Shown here in pieces: positions 37,301 through 50,383 of a DNA stretch of 64,000 bases (positions are counted from its first letter, which is position 1; each line of letters begins with the position of its first letter). Source of the stretch: Phaeosaccion multiseriatum (taxonomy: Eukaryota > Ochrophyta, other classes); assembly GCA_965112735.1 (NCBI GenBank), contig OZ218951.1, positions 1,922,001 to 1,986,000 of the forward strand, in the 5' to 3' direction. The notes beneath the pieces were generated by a model. That model was not told the DNA's origin, searched no databases, and saw only the letters and a program-made list of their open reading frames with translations. The position numbers and the translations under genes were made by a program.

Positions 37301-38674
37301 CTCATCCGTCGCTCACTTGGGCCGCGAGGTACCCCGCGCTGGTCTGCTGCGGCTCAAAGAGGACGGCGAGGGCGGGGCTGCTGCTCCATCCGTGCAGAAA
37401 GTCGATGGCCCGGATATTGCCCGTTACACCAAGGTCCTCAAGATCGATGAGGAAGGGCTTAGAGGCCAACCATCGCGCCCCTGCCGCTTTGGCTGCGCCG
37501 CTCTCCTCCGTCCACGCAGGCGCCGATCGGGCAGCCTCCTCTGCTGCTCCTGCTCCTGCTGCTGCTGCTGCTGGTGGTGGTGGTAGTGGTGGCTTCTCCT
37601 CATCCCCCTCCTTGTCTACTTCCATCACGTCCACCTCTCCGTCTCCTCCTCCTCTTGCTCCTCCAGAGGAAGCAGAAGCAGGAGGAGCAGTTGGTACTCC
37701 GTTAGTGCTGGGCTGCTGTTGGGCACCTTCCGCTCTCTCCCGCACCTCTCGACTGATAAATGTATCCACGGGAGCGTAGCGCACCATGGGTAGGATTGCG
37801 AGCCGGTAGCCGCCGTCAAGCACTGCGATGCATCGACCTGGAAACCACATGTCAGCGACGAATGGAGGAGCAGGAGAGAAGGCGTGGGGAAAGGATGAGG
37901 CAAGGATAGTTGGCTTAACGACGGGCTCCCCCCACACACAACGCAGCCAAGCAGCAGCAGGCGCAGCAGCAGCAGCAGCAGCAGCACCAGCCCCAAGGCC
38001 TTGCAGGCGAGAGCGAACAGGGAAGAAGAAAAACGAGTGTTGAAGCTCCTTCTCCCAGCTCTCTCAGAGACGCGAGAGCACCGCACGAGACCATTGCCCC
38101 CGATCTACCCATGGTTCGCCTTCTCTACTCTCCGTTCTCCCTCCCACCTACCCAAGGGGTCAGACGCCGACATGGAGGGAGGAAGGTCGTTCTGCGCGGA
38201 AGCCAGACCAAAGCTGCCCTCCTCCTCGTGCAGTGCCGCAGCTCCGCTCCCAGGACCCATCGCACCCGCCGCGAAGTTGTGGATGGAGATGTTGACGAGA
38301 CGGCTGAGCGTAGGGTCGTAGGCGACAATCGCAAGCTTGCTGCCCTCCATGGCCACCGCAATGCATCCAACAGGGCTAAGGCTGTTGCTAAGGCTGTTGC
38401 TATTACTGGCATCCCCGTCCCCCTTGCTCGTGGTTCGGACGAGGTGCAGGGCCATGATGCGGTTGTAGAGGGGGAATGCCCCCATCAACTCGAGGAAAGT
38501 ATCTTCTGTTCCGTCCTCGTCGTCCGCCTCCTGGTGTACGCGGTAAACCTCCAACACCGTGGCTTTGGCTACGGCAAGGTCGGTCGATCCAGGCCCCGTG
38601 ATGCTGCCAAACACCGCCGCATCCACCCCTGTGGGAGGATGCAGCTGCCGGTAGCAAGTGTAGATGCGAGACAT
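27253..38674 (-). CDS. CPSF1: CPSF1 / CPSF160 / Cft1, cleavage and polyadenylation factor subunit
   Basis: Seventeen minus-strand exons: 38152-38674, 37317-37837, 35536-37030, 34672-35126, 33004-34341, 32185-32620, 31490-31872, 31234-31316, 30941-31054, 30337-30610, 29868-29942, 29471-29600, 29063-29144, 28578-28810, 28179-28312, 27586-27713, 27253-27421 (2190 aa, phases consistent). CPSF160 is the scaffold of the nuclear mRNA 3'-processing complex that reads the poly(A) signal; it is built of three beta-propellers. Landmarks: N-terminal [70 protein letters not shown]-terminal [70 protein letters not shown]. Human CPSF1 is about 1440 aa; the excess of roughly 750 aa lies in Gly/Ala/Glu/Ser-rich insertions, mainly in the large exons at 33004-34341 and 35536-37030. 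Some introns have weak pyrimidine tracts (acceptors at 34342 and 30611), so those junctions are less sure. Confidence 0.95.
27725..28030. repeat. GTAG/GGTAGGTA repeats in CPSF1 intron
   Basis: About 300 bp of GTAGGTAGGTGG-type tetranucleotide variants fill the intron between exons 28179-28312 and 27586-27713. Confidence 0.8.
28863..29050. repeat. (GGA)n and related repeats in CPSF1 intron
   Basis: Two GGA arrays separated by GGTGAGGAGGTGA-like copies lie between exons 29063-29144 and 28578-28810. On the transcribed sense strand they are CTC-rich. Confidence 0.8.
30155..30336. repeat. (CA)n/(CACG)n microsatellite in CPSF1 intron
   Basis: On the sense (minus) strand the donor GTGTGT after 30337 runs directly into a long GT/GTGC repeat of about 180 bp. 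Confidence 0.85.
31588..31601 (-). repeat. Dispersed TTGGTGATACA motif (CPSF1 exon, 31490-31872)
   Basis: CTGTATCACCAACG on the plus strand; core at 31591-31598. Read in CPSF1 as GVGDT. Confidence 0.7.
32435..32449 (-). repeat. Dispersed TTGGTGATACA motif (CPSF1 exon, 32185-32620)
   Basis: GCTGTATCACCAATT on the plus strand; core at 32440-32447. Read in CPSF1 as AIGDTAA. Confidence 0.7.
33325..33340 (-). repeat. Dispersed TTGGTGATACA motif (CPSF1 exon, 33004-34341)
   Basis: GCTGTATCACCAACTG on the plus strand; core at 33330-33337. Read in CPSF1 as PVGDTAA. A variant, GTAGTTGGTACTCC, follows at about 33348. Confidence 0.7.
35627..36012 (-). repeat. Two dispersed TTGGTGATACA motifs (CPSF1 exon, 35536-37030)
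   Basis: Cores at 35629-35636 (CATATCACCAACTGC, read AVGDM) and 36001-36008 (TGTATCACCAACTGCTGCTG, read AVGDTV). The sequence between them is ordinary coding sequence. Confidence 0.7.
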
Positions 38675-39173
38675 GACGTCCTTCTGGTCCCCTCTTCCTT
38701 AAATTATCTTATCCTCCCACCTCGATCCCCTATCTTGGAGCTCTCATTGCACTCTTGCGAGTCGCACTACCGATCCGTAGTAGCAGTAAAGTACCTCCCA
38801 GAGAGAGGGGGGCACCACGGTGAATGTGAGTTTAGGATCTCTCGTCCGGATCTTGGTCTCGCTTTTGGCTTCTCCGCCCAGTATCATCGTAAAATGGGAG
38901 GGGGAAGGAGGCGGGAGAAGTGCTGATTGCGTAAGCAGTAGCATTGCAGTGAGAAGATATTGGGGAGACACTGGGAGAAAGAGGTTCTTGTTGGATGGTC
39001 TGTTCTTGGAGGGGAGAGAGAGAGAGAGACAGAGAGAGGAGGGAGGAGGGAGAGCAGGAAAAGTAGCTGACTTCATTGGCAGCAAGCAGTAACAGAAGAC
39101 GCATCCATAGCAGGAGAAGCAGGAGCAGCAGGAGCAGCGAAGCAGCAGCGGCAGCAGCACAACAACGCTTCCA
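38675..39173. promoter_or_regulatory. Divergent promoter of CPSF1 and PHD/AT-hook gene
   Basis: This 499-bp gap between two divergent start codons has a GA-rich tract (39013-39050) and a CAG-type stretch (39085-39165) just before the PHD-gene ATG. No core promoter box is identified. Confidence 0.4.
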
Positions 39174-42100
39174 ATGAAGAAAAGTGGCCCAGCATCAGCA
39201 GCAGCCGCATTGCCCACATCCACTTCACCCCCCCCTTCCTTCCCGGGCGTTGATGATGGCTGCGAGGAGGCAAAGGACAGTGAGCCTCCCCTCGACGGCC
39301 TGCCGGTGCCTTCGCTGGACCTGGAAGCGTCGACACCCCTTGTCTTCAGCATGAGCCTCTTCAGCCCACCAAAGGACTGCCCTCGGCCCTTCGAGTTCTA
39401 CAAGAGGGGGGCGTGGCGCTTCGTGACGCGGATGCAACGGTAAGAGAGGGAGATCAGGGAGGGAGAAGGTCCCCTCTCCGTTTGAAGGCTGCCACACACG
39501 ACCCTACCCTGGCCTACCCTGCCCTACCCTACCCACATAACCTCTACCATACCCTATACCTCAGCCCTGCCCCCCCCCCCCCCCCTGCAGGCGCTGCCCC
39601 TCTTCCAAGTTCGTGCTCCACTTCGACGCCGACTCTGTCAGCGACGCCGAGCTGCGGGCGCTGTGGAGGGCGGCAGGGGGGCGCATCAAACTCCACTCTT
39701 ACGACATCGTTTGCAGCACAGGTTAGGTGGCGTGCTATTAAGCGATGGTCAGAGTGAGGGCAGCAGAGGAATGCTAACCCGGGAAAGGGAGAGATAGGGT
39801 TCTGTTTGCAAGGGGGCTTCCCTCCTCCCTTCCTCCCTCCTTCGTCTGTGCTGCGTTGTCGACTGACGCGCGTCCCATCGTGTCCCGTTCTCTCCTGCAT
39901 TCAATTCAGGGCTCGGTGCCATGGCGCAAGTATCGCACGTTCACGAGCTGCATCCACTGCCATCCGGACAGGGGCAGGAGACCTCCTCGTCCTCCACTGA
40001 CCCTTCTAAAGGTGCTGCCTCGGAGGAGCGAGGAGAGGCACTTGTGGGAGGCACTTTTCCGAAGAACTTCAAGGGCTTCGGCAGATGGTGAGGGGCACGG
40101 CAGCGGACAAGGAGGGAAGGAGGAAGAGAAAAAAGAGGGGGCGGGAGGGGAGGAGGAGAGCAAGAGACAAGAGATGAGAGGAAATAGAAGTTGTGGTGGC
40201 TTTTCTTTCTTTTTCTCGTATCTTGCCTCGAGCGTGCCATCTTCTCTCATCTCTTTCTCTCAATCTTGGCCCCTCGTTACTTCCCCCACCAATGATTTAT
40301 CAACCGATGAAACTGAACTGAACTGAAATGAATGAACACACAACGACGTTTGGCACGGAGAAGGGAGGGTCGCATTGTCAAGCACATCGGAGAGGCGAAC
40401 TCGGACTCAGAGGAAGAGTCAGAGGAAGAAGAGGGAGAGCGCAAAGGCAGCGAAGGTGTTGAGGGTAAGGCCAGGGCCAGCAGCCGTAAAGAGGGGTCCA
40501 CCGCCGCCACCATTACTCAACAGGAGGGTCAGCAGCTGCAGAAGCAGCAGCAGCCGCACCACTTGGCGCAAGCGGCAGCTTCAGCAGCAGCAGCGGCGGC
40601 GGTGGCAGCAGTGGGCACTGCCGAGAGTGGCGAGGAAGGGAAGGAGGAGGAGGATGAGGACGCGACAGGAGTAGCTGCCGCCGCTGTTGCGGCTGCCGCG
40701 GCTGCTGCTGCGGAAGGACCAGGCCACACGGCAGGGAGGAAGCGGAAGAAGGGTTGGGTATCGCCCCCCTCTACTCTGACGCTGCCCCAAGGGGCTCGAG
40801 ACAGTCGAGGCTCAGAGAGGGATAGAGCAGCAGATCAAGGGGCTGCGGTCTTGTCGGAGGAAGTGCACGCTTATTTGAAGGTACAGGAGGGAGGGGAAGG
40901 GAAAGGGATGGAAGCGGAGGCTTATGGGGGAGGGGAGGGGAGGGGAGGGGAGAGGCCAGAGAGAAGGGGGGAGGGAGGGAGGGAGGGAGAAGGAGGGAAG
41001 CGTTGTGTGTGGGGGTAGGGCAGGGAGGGGGTGGGGTGACGGCGATGGCCTGGTGCAGCAGCCTCGACATTCACACGTCGCTTTTCGCGTGTCGAAAGGG
41101 CGAGGGAGGGAGAGTGACAACTGCCGAGAGCTGGCGACGGCTGCCCTTTGGCTCCTGTTCGTACAACCAACTGACTTACTTCGTTCGCCCCTTGTTGACA
41201 TGTCAGTAGTTGTCCCTTTCTGCTACCACTCATGCTCTCTCTCTCTCACACACACACCCACACACGCACACACACACGCAAACACACGTGCGCACGTCCC
41301 TCCGACCAGCATGTGTTCGACTGCTCCATTTGGCCTACTCTGGAGTCTCGCGGCTGGAGAGAGGAGCCTGGGACCACCAGGGGCAGGGGCCATCGGAAAA
41401 ACACGTGAGTAACCGAGCGAGCGAGGTCAAGCGTGCACCAGGCCTCTGAGTATCCAGGGCCTCTGAATATCGAGGGCCTCTGACTATCGAGGGCCTCTGA
41501 GTGTCGAGGGCCTCTAAACATCGAGTGCCTCTGAATATCGAGGGCCTCTGAACATCGAGGGCCTTTCTGCTGCCTCTACTCTACTCTGCTCTGCACTGCT
41601 CTGTGGGTCTACTTTCTTCATCTGTCTTGTGCGTCCTCTCGATCTGTCTCTTCTTTCTGTCTCTTCTTTCTGTCTGTCTGCCTTGTCTGCTGTCTATCCA
41701 TCCGTACCACTAATCATCTGTCTATCTGTCTGTCTGTCGATCTGTAAATGAACATGCCATGTCCTTAATCTCTGACCTGGTCCGTCCTTCCCTCTCGCCT
41801 GTTGACTGTGCCTCGTCTTCACACCCTCCTCAGCAACTACTTTCCACCGGGTGTGAGCAAGGGTCCTGGCGTCTCGCGAAGGGTGCATTACTTTGATACG
41901 GTCAAAATGGTGCGTGCGTGCGTGCGTGCGTGTGCGTGTGCGTGTGCGTGTGTGTGTGCGTGTGCGTGTGCGTATGTGTGTGATTCTTGGTACATTTCAA
42001 CCCTCAGTATCCTTGCGAATGGTGCATGATCTTGTCACCGGAATCTGTCCACCGAGATACGGGCCCCGCCTGCTGTCGGGACTCTTACGAACAAGCCTTT

Positions 42101-45100
42101 CCTGCGTTGTGTTGACTTACGACTCTCTGATTGTGTCTACTTATAACTCTCTCTCTCTTCCCCTATCTCTCTCCACCTCTTCTCTTTGATTGTATTGCGG
42201 TCGCATTGCTTCATCATGACCTCTCTCTCCCTCTCTCTACGCTATCTCCTTGATCGTATGGCATTTACGTTCTTTCCTTACGACTCTCTCTCTGTGCACC
42301 GCTCCTTTTTGATGGCATGTGCATTGCGACCACAGACCATCGCTCACGTCATGACTCTCCCGGGGGGCGAGGAGCTCCTGACCAAGCAGGGGATAGAAGG
42401 CGGCTTCGCTAGCCTTGACGCTACGCATAATACGAAAGGGTGGGTACCACCAAATACCTTCGCCCCCAGGAAGAAGAGGGACAGATCGGTCGGTGGTAAG
42501 GGCCCTGTCTCGCCTAGCGGCATACGGGGGGTGAAGAAGAAAGAGGAAGAAGAAGAAGCAGAAGAAGGAGGAGGAGGGGGTGGGAAAGGGGAAGACACAG
42601 GGGAAGGCAAAGCGACGGCGAAAGAGGAAGACAAAGGGGAAGAGAACGAGAAAGGGGAAGGGGAAGAGGAGCAAGCGCAAGCGGCGGCGACGGACGCAGC
42701 AAGCGAGGCAGCAAGCGAGGCTGCAGCAACGCGAGGAGCTGAAGCAGCAATCGAGACAGCAACCGAGGCGGCAGCAGCAGCAGCAGCAGCAGCAGTGCCG
42801 CTAGGAGGAGGAGGAGGGGAAAAAAGAGGGCGCAAGAAGGGCTCAAAGCGGCCGCGGAAGAGCTGGTACGAGTCGGTACTGGTCCCTATCGAGCCGGTGG
42901 AGGAGCGACCGGAGGACTTGATTATAGAGAAGGACTCCCGGCCGCGAACTCCGCGCAAGGCTGCAGCCGCATGCAAAGCAGCAGCAGCCTCATCGGTGAG
43001 ACAGACGGCAGTGGAAGCAGCCAGAGCAGCCAAGTTGGTCAAGTATGCCAAGAAAGCAGCGGACAAGGCGGCGAAGGAAGCAGCGCTCGAGAAGAGTCGT
43101 GTGGAGCGATGGAGGGCCGCGCTGTGGCGACAGGAAGTGGAATGGATGGAGGGGCTGCCGGTGAAGCTGGCGGGGAGCTTTTGGAAGGCCGTGTGGCCGC
43201 GGATGGAAGCGGAGGGCTGGGACAAGGTGGAGAGCGAGGGCGAGGGGGAGGGGTGGGTCACCTTCTTAGGACCACTTCCTGCGCCGCTGCCAGCTGTTGA
43301 CGAAGCAGCAGCACCAGCAACAGCAGTCGTAGCTCAAGAAGCTGAAGAATCGGCAGCAGCAGCGGCAGCAGCAGCGGCAGCAGCAGCGGTAGCAGCCGGA
43401 GCAGCAGGAACAGCAGCAGCAGTAGCAGCAGGTGCCGCGGCAGCGGGGGAAGAAGGGCAGAAGTATGATGCGATTGAGCTGTCGTCGATGGATGCCGCGG
43501 CAGACCACCCTCCTTTGGGAAACGCCACGACTGGTACCACTGCTGCCGTTACCACCCCTGCTACTACAGATCGTCCTCTGGGTACTACTGCTACTACAGA
43601 TCGTCCTCTGGGTACTACTGCTACTACAGATCGTCCTCTGGGTACTACTGCTACTACTGGCGCCGGCAGCGAGACCAACAGCAGTGGTGCCACGAGCAGT
43701 AACGGTAGTAGCGAGGAGGCTGCTGGGGAGGCTGGAGACGATTCTACCCTTGCGTCTCCTTCCCCTCCGGTCCCTCGGGCCCCTCACTTGCGGCGTGCCG
43801 AGTGCGTCACCTTACAGGAACTGACGGACGCACTCACCTCCTCCTCCTCCTCCTCCTCCTCCTCCTCCTCCTCCTCCTCCTCCGTCTTGTTGGATGGCGG
43901 GCTTGGTGTTGACGGTGCAAGTGGGAGGTGTGGTGGGGATGTTGGTGATACAAGTGGGAGGGGTGGCAGGCGTGAGGCGGAGGAGCCCCCTCCTCGGCAG
44001 CGGCGGTGGGAGGAGGTGCTGGCCTCTGCGGGCTTCACGCCACAAGTGGTGAGAAGGACCCGCGAACAAGCCATTCGAGCGGCGGACGAGGAGTGTGGTT
44101 TCACCTGCGTTGGCGGTGTTGTGCAGCAGCTACAGCAGCAGCAGGGGGAGCAGGTGGTGATACAGCAGCAGAGGCAGCAGGAGGAGCAACACCCGCCTGG
44201 CAAACCGGGCGAGGGGACTGCAGAGAGAGACAGAGAAGAAGGAGAGAGAGAAGCAGCATTGGCAACGGCAGAGACAAAAGGAGCCGTAGGAGGCGAAGAG
44301 GAGGATGAGGAGGAGGAGGAGGTGGGAGGGGATGAGACGGCCCGGGATAGAGCGGAGTCATCAACGACCTTCGTGACCACAACCAGAACACCATCACCGC
44401 TAGCACCATCACCACTATCACCGCCACCACCACCACCACCACCACCACAACAACAACAACAACAACACCGACAAGAAGAAGAGCAAGTGCAGGAAGACAG
44501 AGTTGGAGTGGCAGAAAAAGTAACAGGAGAAAGAGAAGACGAGGGAATGGGAGAAAAAGAAGCGGCAACAGAGAGACCGAGAAAGATGGCCAAACCAGAG
44601 GACGAGCAGGGAGCCGCAGCAGCAGAAGAAGGAGAGCAAAAGGGTGGAGGAGATGGAGAAGGAGAAAAGCGGCAAGAAGTAGTACCAGCGAGTCCGACAA
44701 AGGTGGCTAGCTCTGATGGCGAGCAGGCGCTAGGGGGGGCGACAGTAGCAGCGGCAGCAGCCGCGGAAGAAGGCGGAGAGCAAGAAGGGGTGGGAGAGGG
44801 AGAAGAAGAAGAACAACAACAATATCATCAAGAAGAGGAAGAAGAAGCAACAGAGAGACCGAGAAAGATGGCCAGATCAGATACTGAGCAGGCATTGAGG
44901 GGAGCCGCGGCAGCAGCCGCTGCTGCAGCAGCTGCACAGGGCGGGGAAGAAGAGGGAGGAAGAGAGGGGGAAGGAGAAGAACGAGAAGAAGAGAGATCAG
45001 TTAGCGAGCAGCCCCTAGGGGGCGGTGAAGCAGCAGCAGCCGCAGCACGAAAAGGCGGAGACCAAGAGGGTGAGGGAGAAGTAGAAGGAGAAGGGGAAGG

Positions 45101-48100
45101 AGGGGGAGGAGGAGACGAAGAGGAAGCAGCAGCAGCGAGACCGAGAAAAATGGCCCGAACCGAAGGCGAACAACCATCAGGAGGGCCTGCGCTGACACCG
45201 GAGTCGGGAATGACAGTTTCAGAAGGAACAGGGCCAGGACTCACGTGCCGCCCCTTCTTCCCTTCACTCAAAGCCCCCTCAGCAGCAGCCACAGCAGTAG
45301 CAACCTCAGCTGCAGCCTCAGCAGGAGCCTCAGCAGGAGCAGCAGTTGGTGATGTAGCAGCAAGCACCGTGCCTCCAGCTGAGCAGTGCGATGCAACTGA
45401 GCTTGGGCAGGGCCAGGCTGAATCCCAAGCTGAACCCCAGGCTGAACCCCAGGATCACAATGAGGCTCAGGGTAGTGAGAAAGGGGGGCAGGTGCCACAG
45501 CCGCTGCAACAGGAGGAGCAGATGGGTGGAGGCGGAGAAGGTGGATATGTCAAGGAAAGCAGCAGCAGCAGCAGAAGCAGCAGCAGCAGCAAAATCGGCG
45601 AGAAGAGGGGGAAAGCGTCGAGAGGGCGAGGGAGAAAGCGGGAGCGCAGGGAGAGAGGCAGCAGTGTATCACCAAGTGGCGGTACTTGGGCTGGTGCTGG
45701 CGCTGGTGCTGGTATATGCCCCCCCCCTCCTCCTCCTCCTCCTCCTCCTCCTCCTCCTCCTCCTTCTCGGGGGAGGGGGCGGTCCGCACCTTCTCGAATG
45801 GCGAAGAGTGTTGCCGTAGCTAAACTAGGGGAGAGTAAGGAGACGGCATACAACAACGGCGACGACGAAGACGACCAACCGGTAGGGGGGCAGATGAGAG
45901 AGAAGAGGAATATGGCAGCGCATGAAGATGCATGGAGTGACGCGGACGACAACTACGTCTTTGTGAAGAACAGGAGCAAGGGCAAGACCAAGGAGGCCGC
46001 TGGGGACGATGAAAGGGAGGAGGAGGAGGAGGAGGAGGAGGAGGCGGAGGAGGAGGAGGAGCCCACCAAGCCACGTGGCGCCAAGAGAGGAAGGAAGGCA
46101 GGAAAAGGCGCTGCTGCTGCTGCTGCGGGCAACGCAAAGGCAAAGGCGAACACAGAAGAAGGGGCGGGGGCCTCAGTCGTTCTGCCAAGCCCGCCCACCA
46201 CTCCGCGGCGGAAACGGGGGAGGCCAACAAACGCGCAGCGTGCGCTGGACGCGATGGCTGCTGCTGCAGCTGCTACCGCCGCGGCTGCTGCGGCTGCTGC
46301 GACTGCAGGGAGGTCCAGCACACCAGCAGGAACTGCTGCTGCAGCCGTCGTTCCCAGCCCGAGTGAGGATACGCGAGGAGGCAACAAGAGGGGCCGCAAG
46401 TCAAATGCCGAGAGGGCGTTGCTGCTCAAGATCGGCCCGAGAATCCCGCATCGGAAGGGAGCTGCAGCAGCTGCGCGGCGGGCAGCAGCAAAAGCCTTAG
46501 CGGCAGCAACAGGTGGTGATACAACAGGTGGTGATACAACAGGTGGTGATACAGCAGGTGGTGATACACCAGGTGGTGATACAGCAGCCAAGGCTCACAC
46601 AAGAAGAGCCAAGGAAGCACCTACCCGAGTGGGCACTCGAATACGGGTGCAGGCTCGGCCGTCTACGCAAGCCCCAACCGCAAGTCCATTGACAGTAAGA
46701 GTAAGCTCGTCACCATTCTTCCCGCCAAAAGGAGAGGCAGCAGGAGCAGCAGCAGCAGCAGCAGCAGCAGCGTCAAAAGCAGGAGGAGTGTCACCAGTAG
46801 GGTCGTCTATGGCATCGCCCCTGGCATCACCACCGCGGAAGAGGGGCAGGCCACCAAAGAAGAGACAGATAGAAATCACGGAGAAGGAGAACACTGGTGG
46901 CAGTGGTGGTGGTGGTGGTGGTGGTGGTGATAGCAGCGGCAAGACTGGTGCTGAGGCGGATGGAGGGATACTGAGCAGTCGGGGCGTTGGCGGCAGAGGC
47001 AGCGGAGGGAGTAGCCGGGGCGGCGGTGCTGACAGCAGTGATGGTGGCAGGGGAGAGAAGAAGAAGAGAGGACCCGGCAGACCTCCAGGGCGACCAAAGA
47101 CAAAGGCGATGGGAAGCAGCGACGATACTGGGCTTGGCAGCATGCAGGAGAGAGTAGGGCCGGGGGTAAGCAGATGCAGCAGTACCAGTAGCACCGTGTC
47201 GGACGCCGAAGCCATACCCTTGCCATCACGAGGAGGAGGAAGAGGAGGACGAGGAGGGAGAGAAAGAGGCGGGGGAGGAGGAGGAAGAGGAGGAGGAGAG
47301 GGGAGGGGAAGGAAAGGAGGGCAGAAAAAGAACCACCACCACCAGCAGCAGCAGGATGAGGAGGAGGAGGAGGAGGAGGAGGACGAGGACGAGGTGGTGA
47401 TACGGCAGCAGCAGAGAGCACGCAGTCGCTTGGCGAGGGGGGGGGGGGGCTCATCCGCTGGCGCTAGTCAATCAAAAGCGCCAGACCAGGAGGTGCCTCG
47501 ACAGACAGCCATACGCACGGGCGGAGTGACGGATCCCACAGCAGGAGATGCGGAGAAGGGGAAGGGAAAGGAAGGGCGAAGGGGGAGGAGGAGTCAAGCA
47601 GAGTCCCAGTCCTCAGGAAGTGGGGGGGGTGGAGAAGGGGTCAAGGTTGAAGTCTCTCTCAACCAGGTCGGGTCAAGGAGGAGGAGGGCAGAAGCAACAA
47701 CTGCAGTTGGTGATACAGCGACGGGGGGGAGTACGGGTAGTGCGAGAAGAGAAGGAAGGGGGGCCGAGGTGGAAGGCAGCAGGGCACAGCGGGGACGGGT
47801 GGAGGAGGCGTCTACCACCGTTCTCGAAGGGAAGCGACAAGGACGGACAAGTGCTGCTGCGAGCAGAGCGTCACCAGCAACAACAGCCACCAGAGGGCAG
47901 GCCGCCGGACGAGCAGCCACCAGAGCAAGAGGAGGCAGACCGGCTGCAGCTTCGAAGGCCACTGCTGCTGCAACTCCTTCTACTGGTGGAGGTGTGAAAG
48001 GTCGTGCAAAGAGTGGCGTAAAGGGGGTTGGTGGAGGAGTCAAGCGCTTGTCTGCAGCGGAGGCTGCCCTGGAGGAGGACAAGGCCGACCTTTATCGATG

Positions 48101-49313
48101 TAGATATGCCAATGGTTTCGAGGAGGACATTAGTCTTTGGCAACTGCGGCAGTACGGTGTGCGCTTGCCTACATCGCTGCCTTCATCGGGTGCTGCATCG
48201 TCGTCATCGGCTGAGGACGTGTCAGGGGCGGAAGGAAGACGACAGGGGGAGGGGAAGAGGATCGAGAGGGAGGGAGCTGTAAAAAGTACAGAAGAAGAAG
48301 AAGAAGAAGAAGAAGGAGGAGGAGGAGGAGCAGGAGCAGGAAGAGGAGGAGGAGGAGGCGATAGTGGGGCTATTGCGAAAGCCAAGGAGGTTGGTCCTTC
48401 GCCGACGCCGCCAGCTGTAGCAGCCGTGCAAAAGGCCCCCTCCTCGAGCAGAGTGAAGACAGAGCCGCAAGTAGGGGAGAGGGACGGGGTGTGGAGTGAG
48501 GGAGTGCTCTTCCCCCAGACCAAGGCCCTCACCAAACCCGGTGCTCGATGGATTATTGGAGCCATGAGGTGTGTGTATCTATCTATGTATGTGTGTGCAT
48601 GTGTTGTATGTGTGTGCGTATGTGTGTGTAATCTGTATATGTGTATTTTGTGTGTATTTGTATATGTGTGTGCATGTGGTACGTAGGTGTGTAAACGTGT
48701 GTGTTGTGTGTTTGGTCCCCCGTGCTTCCCTGGTCTCTCTGCTTTCCAAGGGTACTCCTCGCCGGGCCCCTCAACGTACCCCCCCCCTCTCTCTCTTGTT
48801 TCCCCCCTCCTCTCCCTCCATGTCTTTCTCTCTCTCTGCGTGTGTGTGTCTCCCTCCCTCCCTCCCTCCCTCCCTCCCTCCCTCCCTCCCCTCCCCCTCC
48901 TCCTCCCTTCCAGACTCACCACCCTCTGGGCCCACCGCGGGCGTGAAACCGTCGTAGTCGCCGACGTCCACCACGATCCTGACCTCTTCTGCTCCGAACT
49001 CGCGTGCCTCCTGCACGATATGCGGTGTCAGGACAAGGAGGTGGGCGTGACTTACTGGCGCTCGGCGGAGAGGGGATGCATGAATCGTTGCGCCTTGGAC
49101 AGGGAGGTGCTTATGAATAATCACAGCGGCCGTGCAGGCACAGAGGTAAGTGGTAGCGGATGGCAGTGGACGGTAGTGTCGTAAAGAGCGTGGGATGGAG
49201 CGGGGCAGTGCGGGGGAGGGGGTTCAGGGCCAGAGGCCAAGGGATCAGAGGGTTGAGATGACTTGCTGCTGCTCAGCTGCAAAAGATGGGACAAGCTGAG
49301 CCCAGCGACGCTA

Positions 49314-49363
<50 letters not shown>

Positions 49364-50352
49364 CTCTCATTCCTCTCTGCTCCCTCTCTCTCCCCGCCTC
49401 CTCTCTCTCTTCACCCCCCCCCCCCTCCCCTCCCGCTCTCTCCTCCCCCCATCTCTCCCTCTCACTCTTGCATATCCGCAGGCGGTGCTGTGGGAAGAGG
49501 GAGGGCACTTCCACTCAGACACAGGCCTTGTGGTGTGGAAGCCCGGCAAGGCTCGACAAGAGGCCAAAACCCTCGGCGACTTCGCTCTGCATTGCTGCGG
49601 TGCCGCACTCGGTGAGACCCCGTAGGACCCATCCGCAACTGCTTCCCTCCCTCCCCTCCCCTCCCCTTCCCTCCCTCCCCTCCCCTCCCCTCCCCTCCCC
49701 TTCCCTCCCCTTCCCTCCCCTCCCCTCCCCTCCCCTTCCCTCCCCTTCCCTTCCTTTTCCTTCCCTTCCCTTCCCTTCCCTTCCCTTCCCTTCCCTTCCC
49801 TTCCCTTCCCTTCCCTTCCCTTCCCTTCCCTTCCCTTCCCTTCCCTTCCCTTCCCTTCCCTTCCCTACCTTCCCTTCCCTTCCCTTCCCTGCCTTCTCTT
49901 CCCTTCCCTTCCCTCCCTTCCCTTCCCTTCCTCCCCTCCTTTCTTTTCCGTTTCCCTCGCCCAGTCGGATCGACATCAACCTCTTGAAGTTGTTTCGGGG
50001 TCTCTCCATCCTTTTCCTTTGCTCCTCTCTTACTTACCCAACGCGTCTTGTCTACGTGTGTACGTTTGCACGTGTGTGCGTGTGTGTGTGCGTGTGTGCG
50101 TGTGTGCGTGTATGCGTATCGTGTGTGTGTTCCCGTGTTGCCTCCTCTTTGTGGCCATCAGCGGCGAGCGCCATCCCCCGGGGGTGCAGCGAGATGCTCT
50201 TTGACGGCTTTCTCAAAGAGTCCGACATATTAGCGCGCCACGCCGTGTTTCGACCTCACAGGCATCACCTTGAGCCCACGGTCGCACGCTACCTCTCCTT
50301 CACAGAACAGCCTGTGCAGCAGCAGTTGGTGGTACAACAGTCGGTGGTAGAG

Positions 50353-50383
<31 letters not shown>

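Noticed and set aside
42344-47454. Several long minus-strand frames opposite the PHD gene
   Set aside because: They mirror the low-complexity Ala/Glu/Gly coding of the plus strand and contain only Ser/Pro/Leu runs, no conserved motif.
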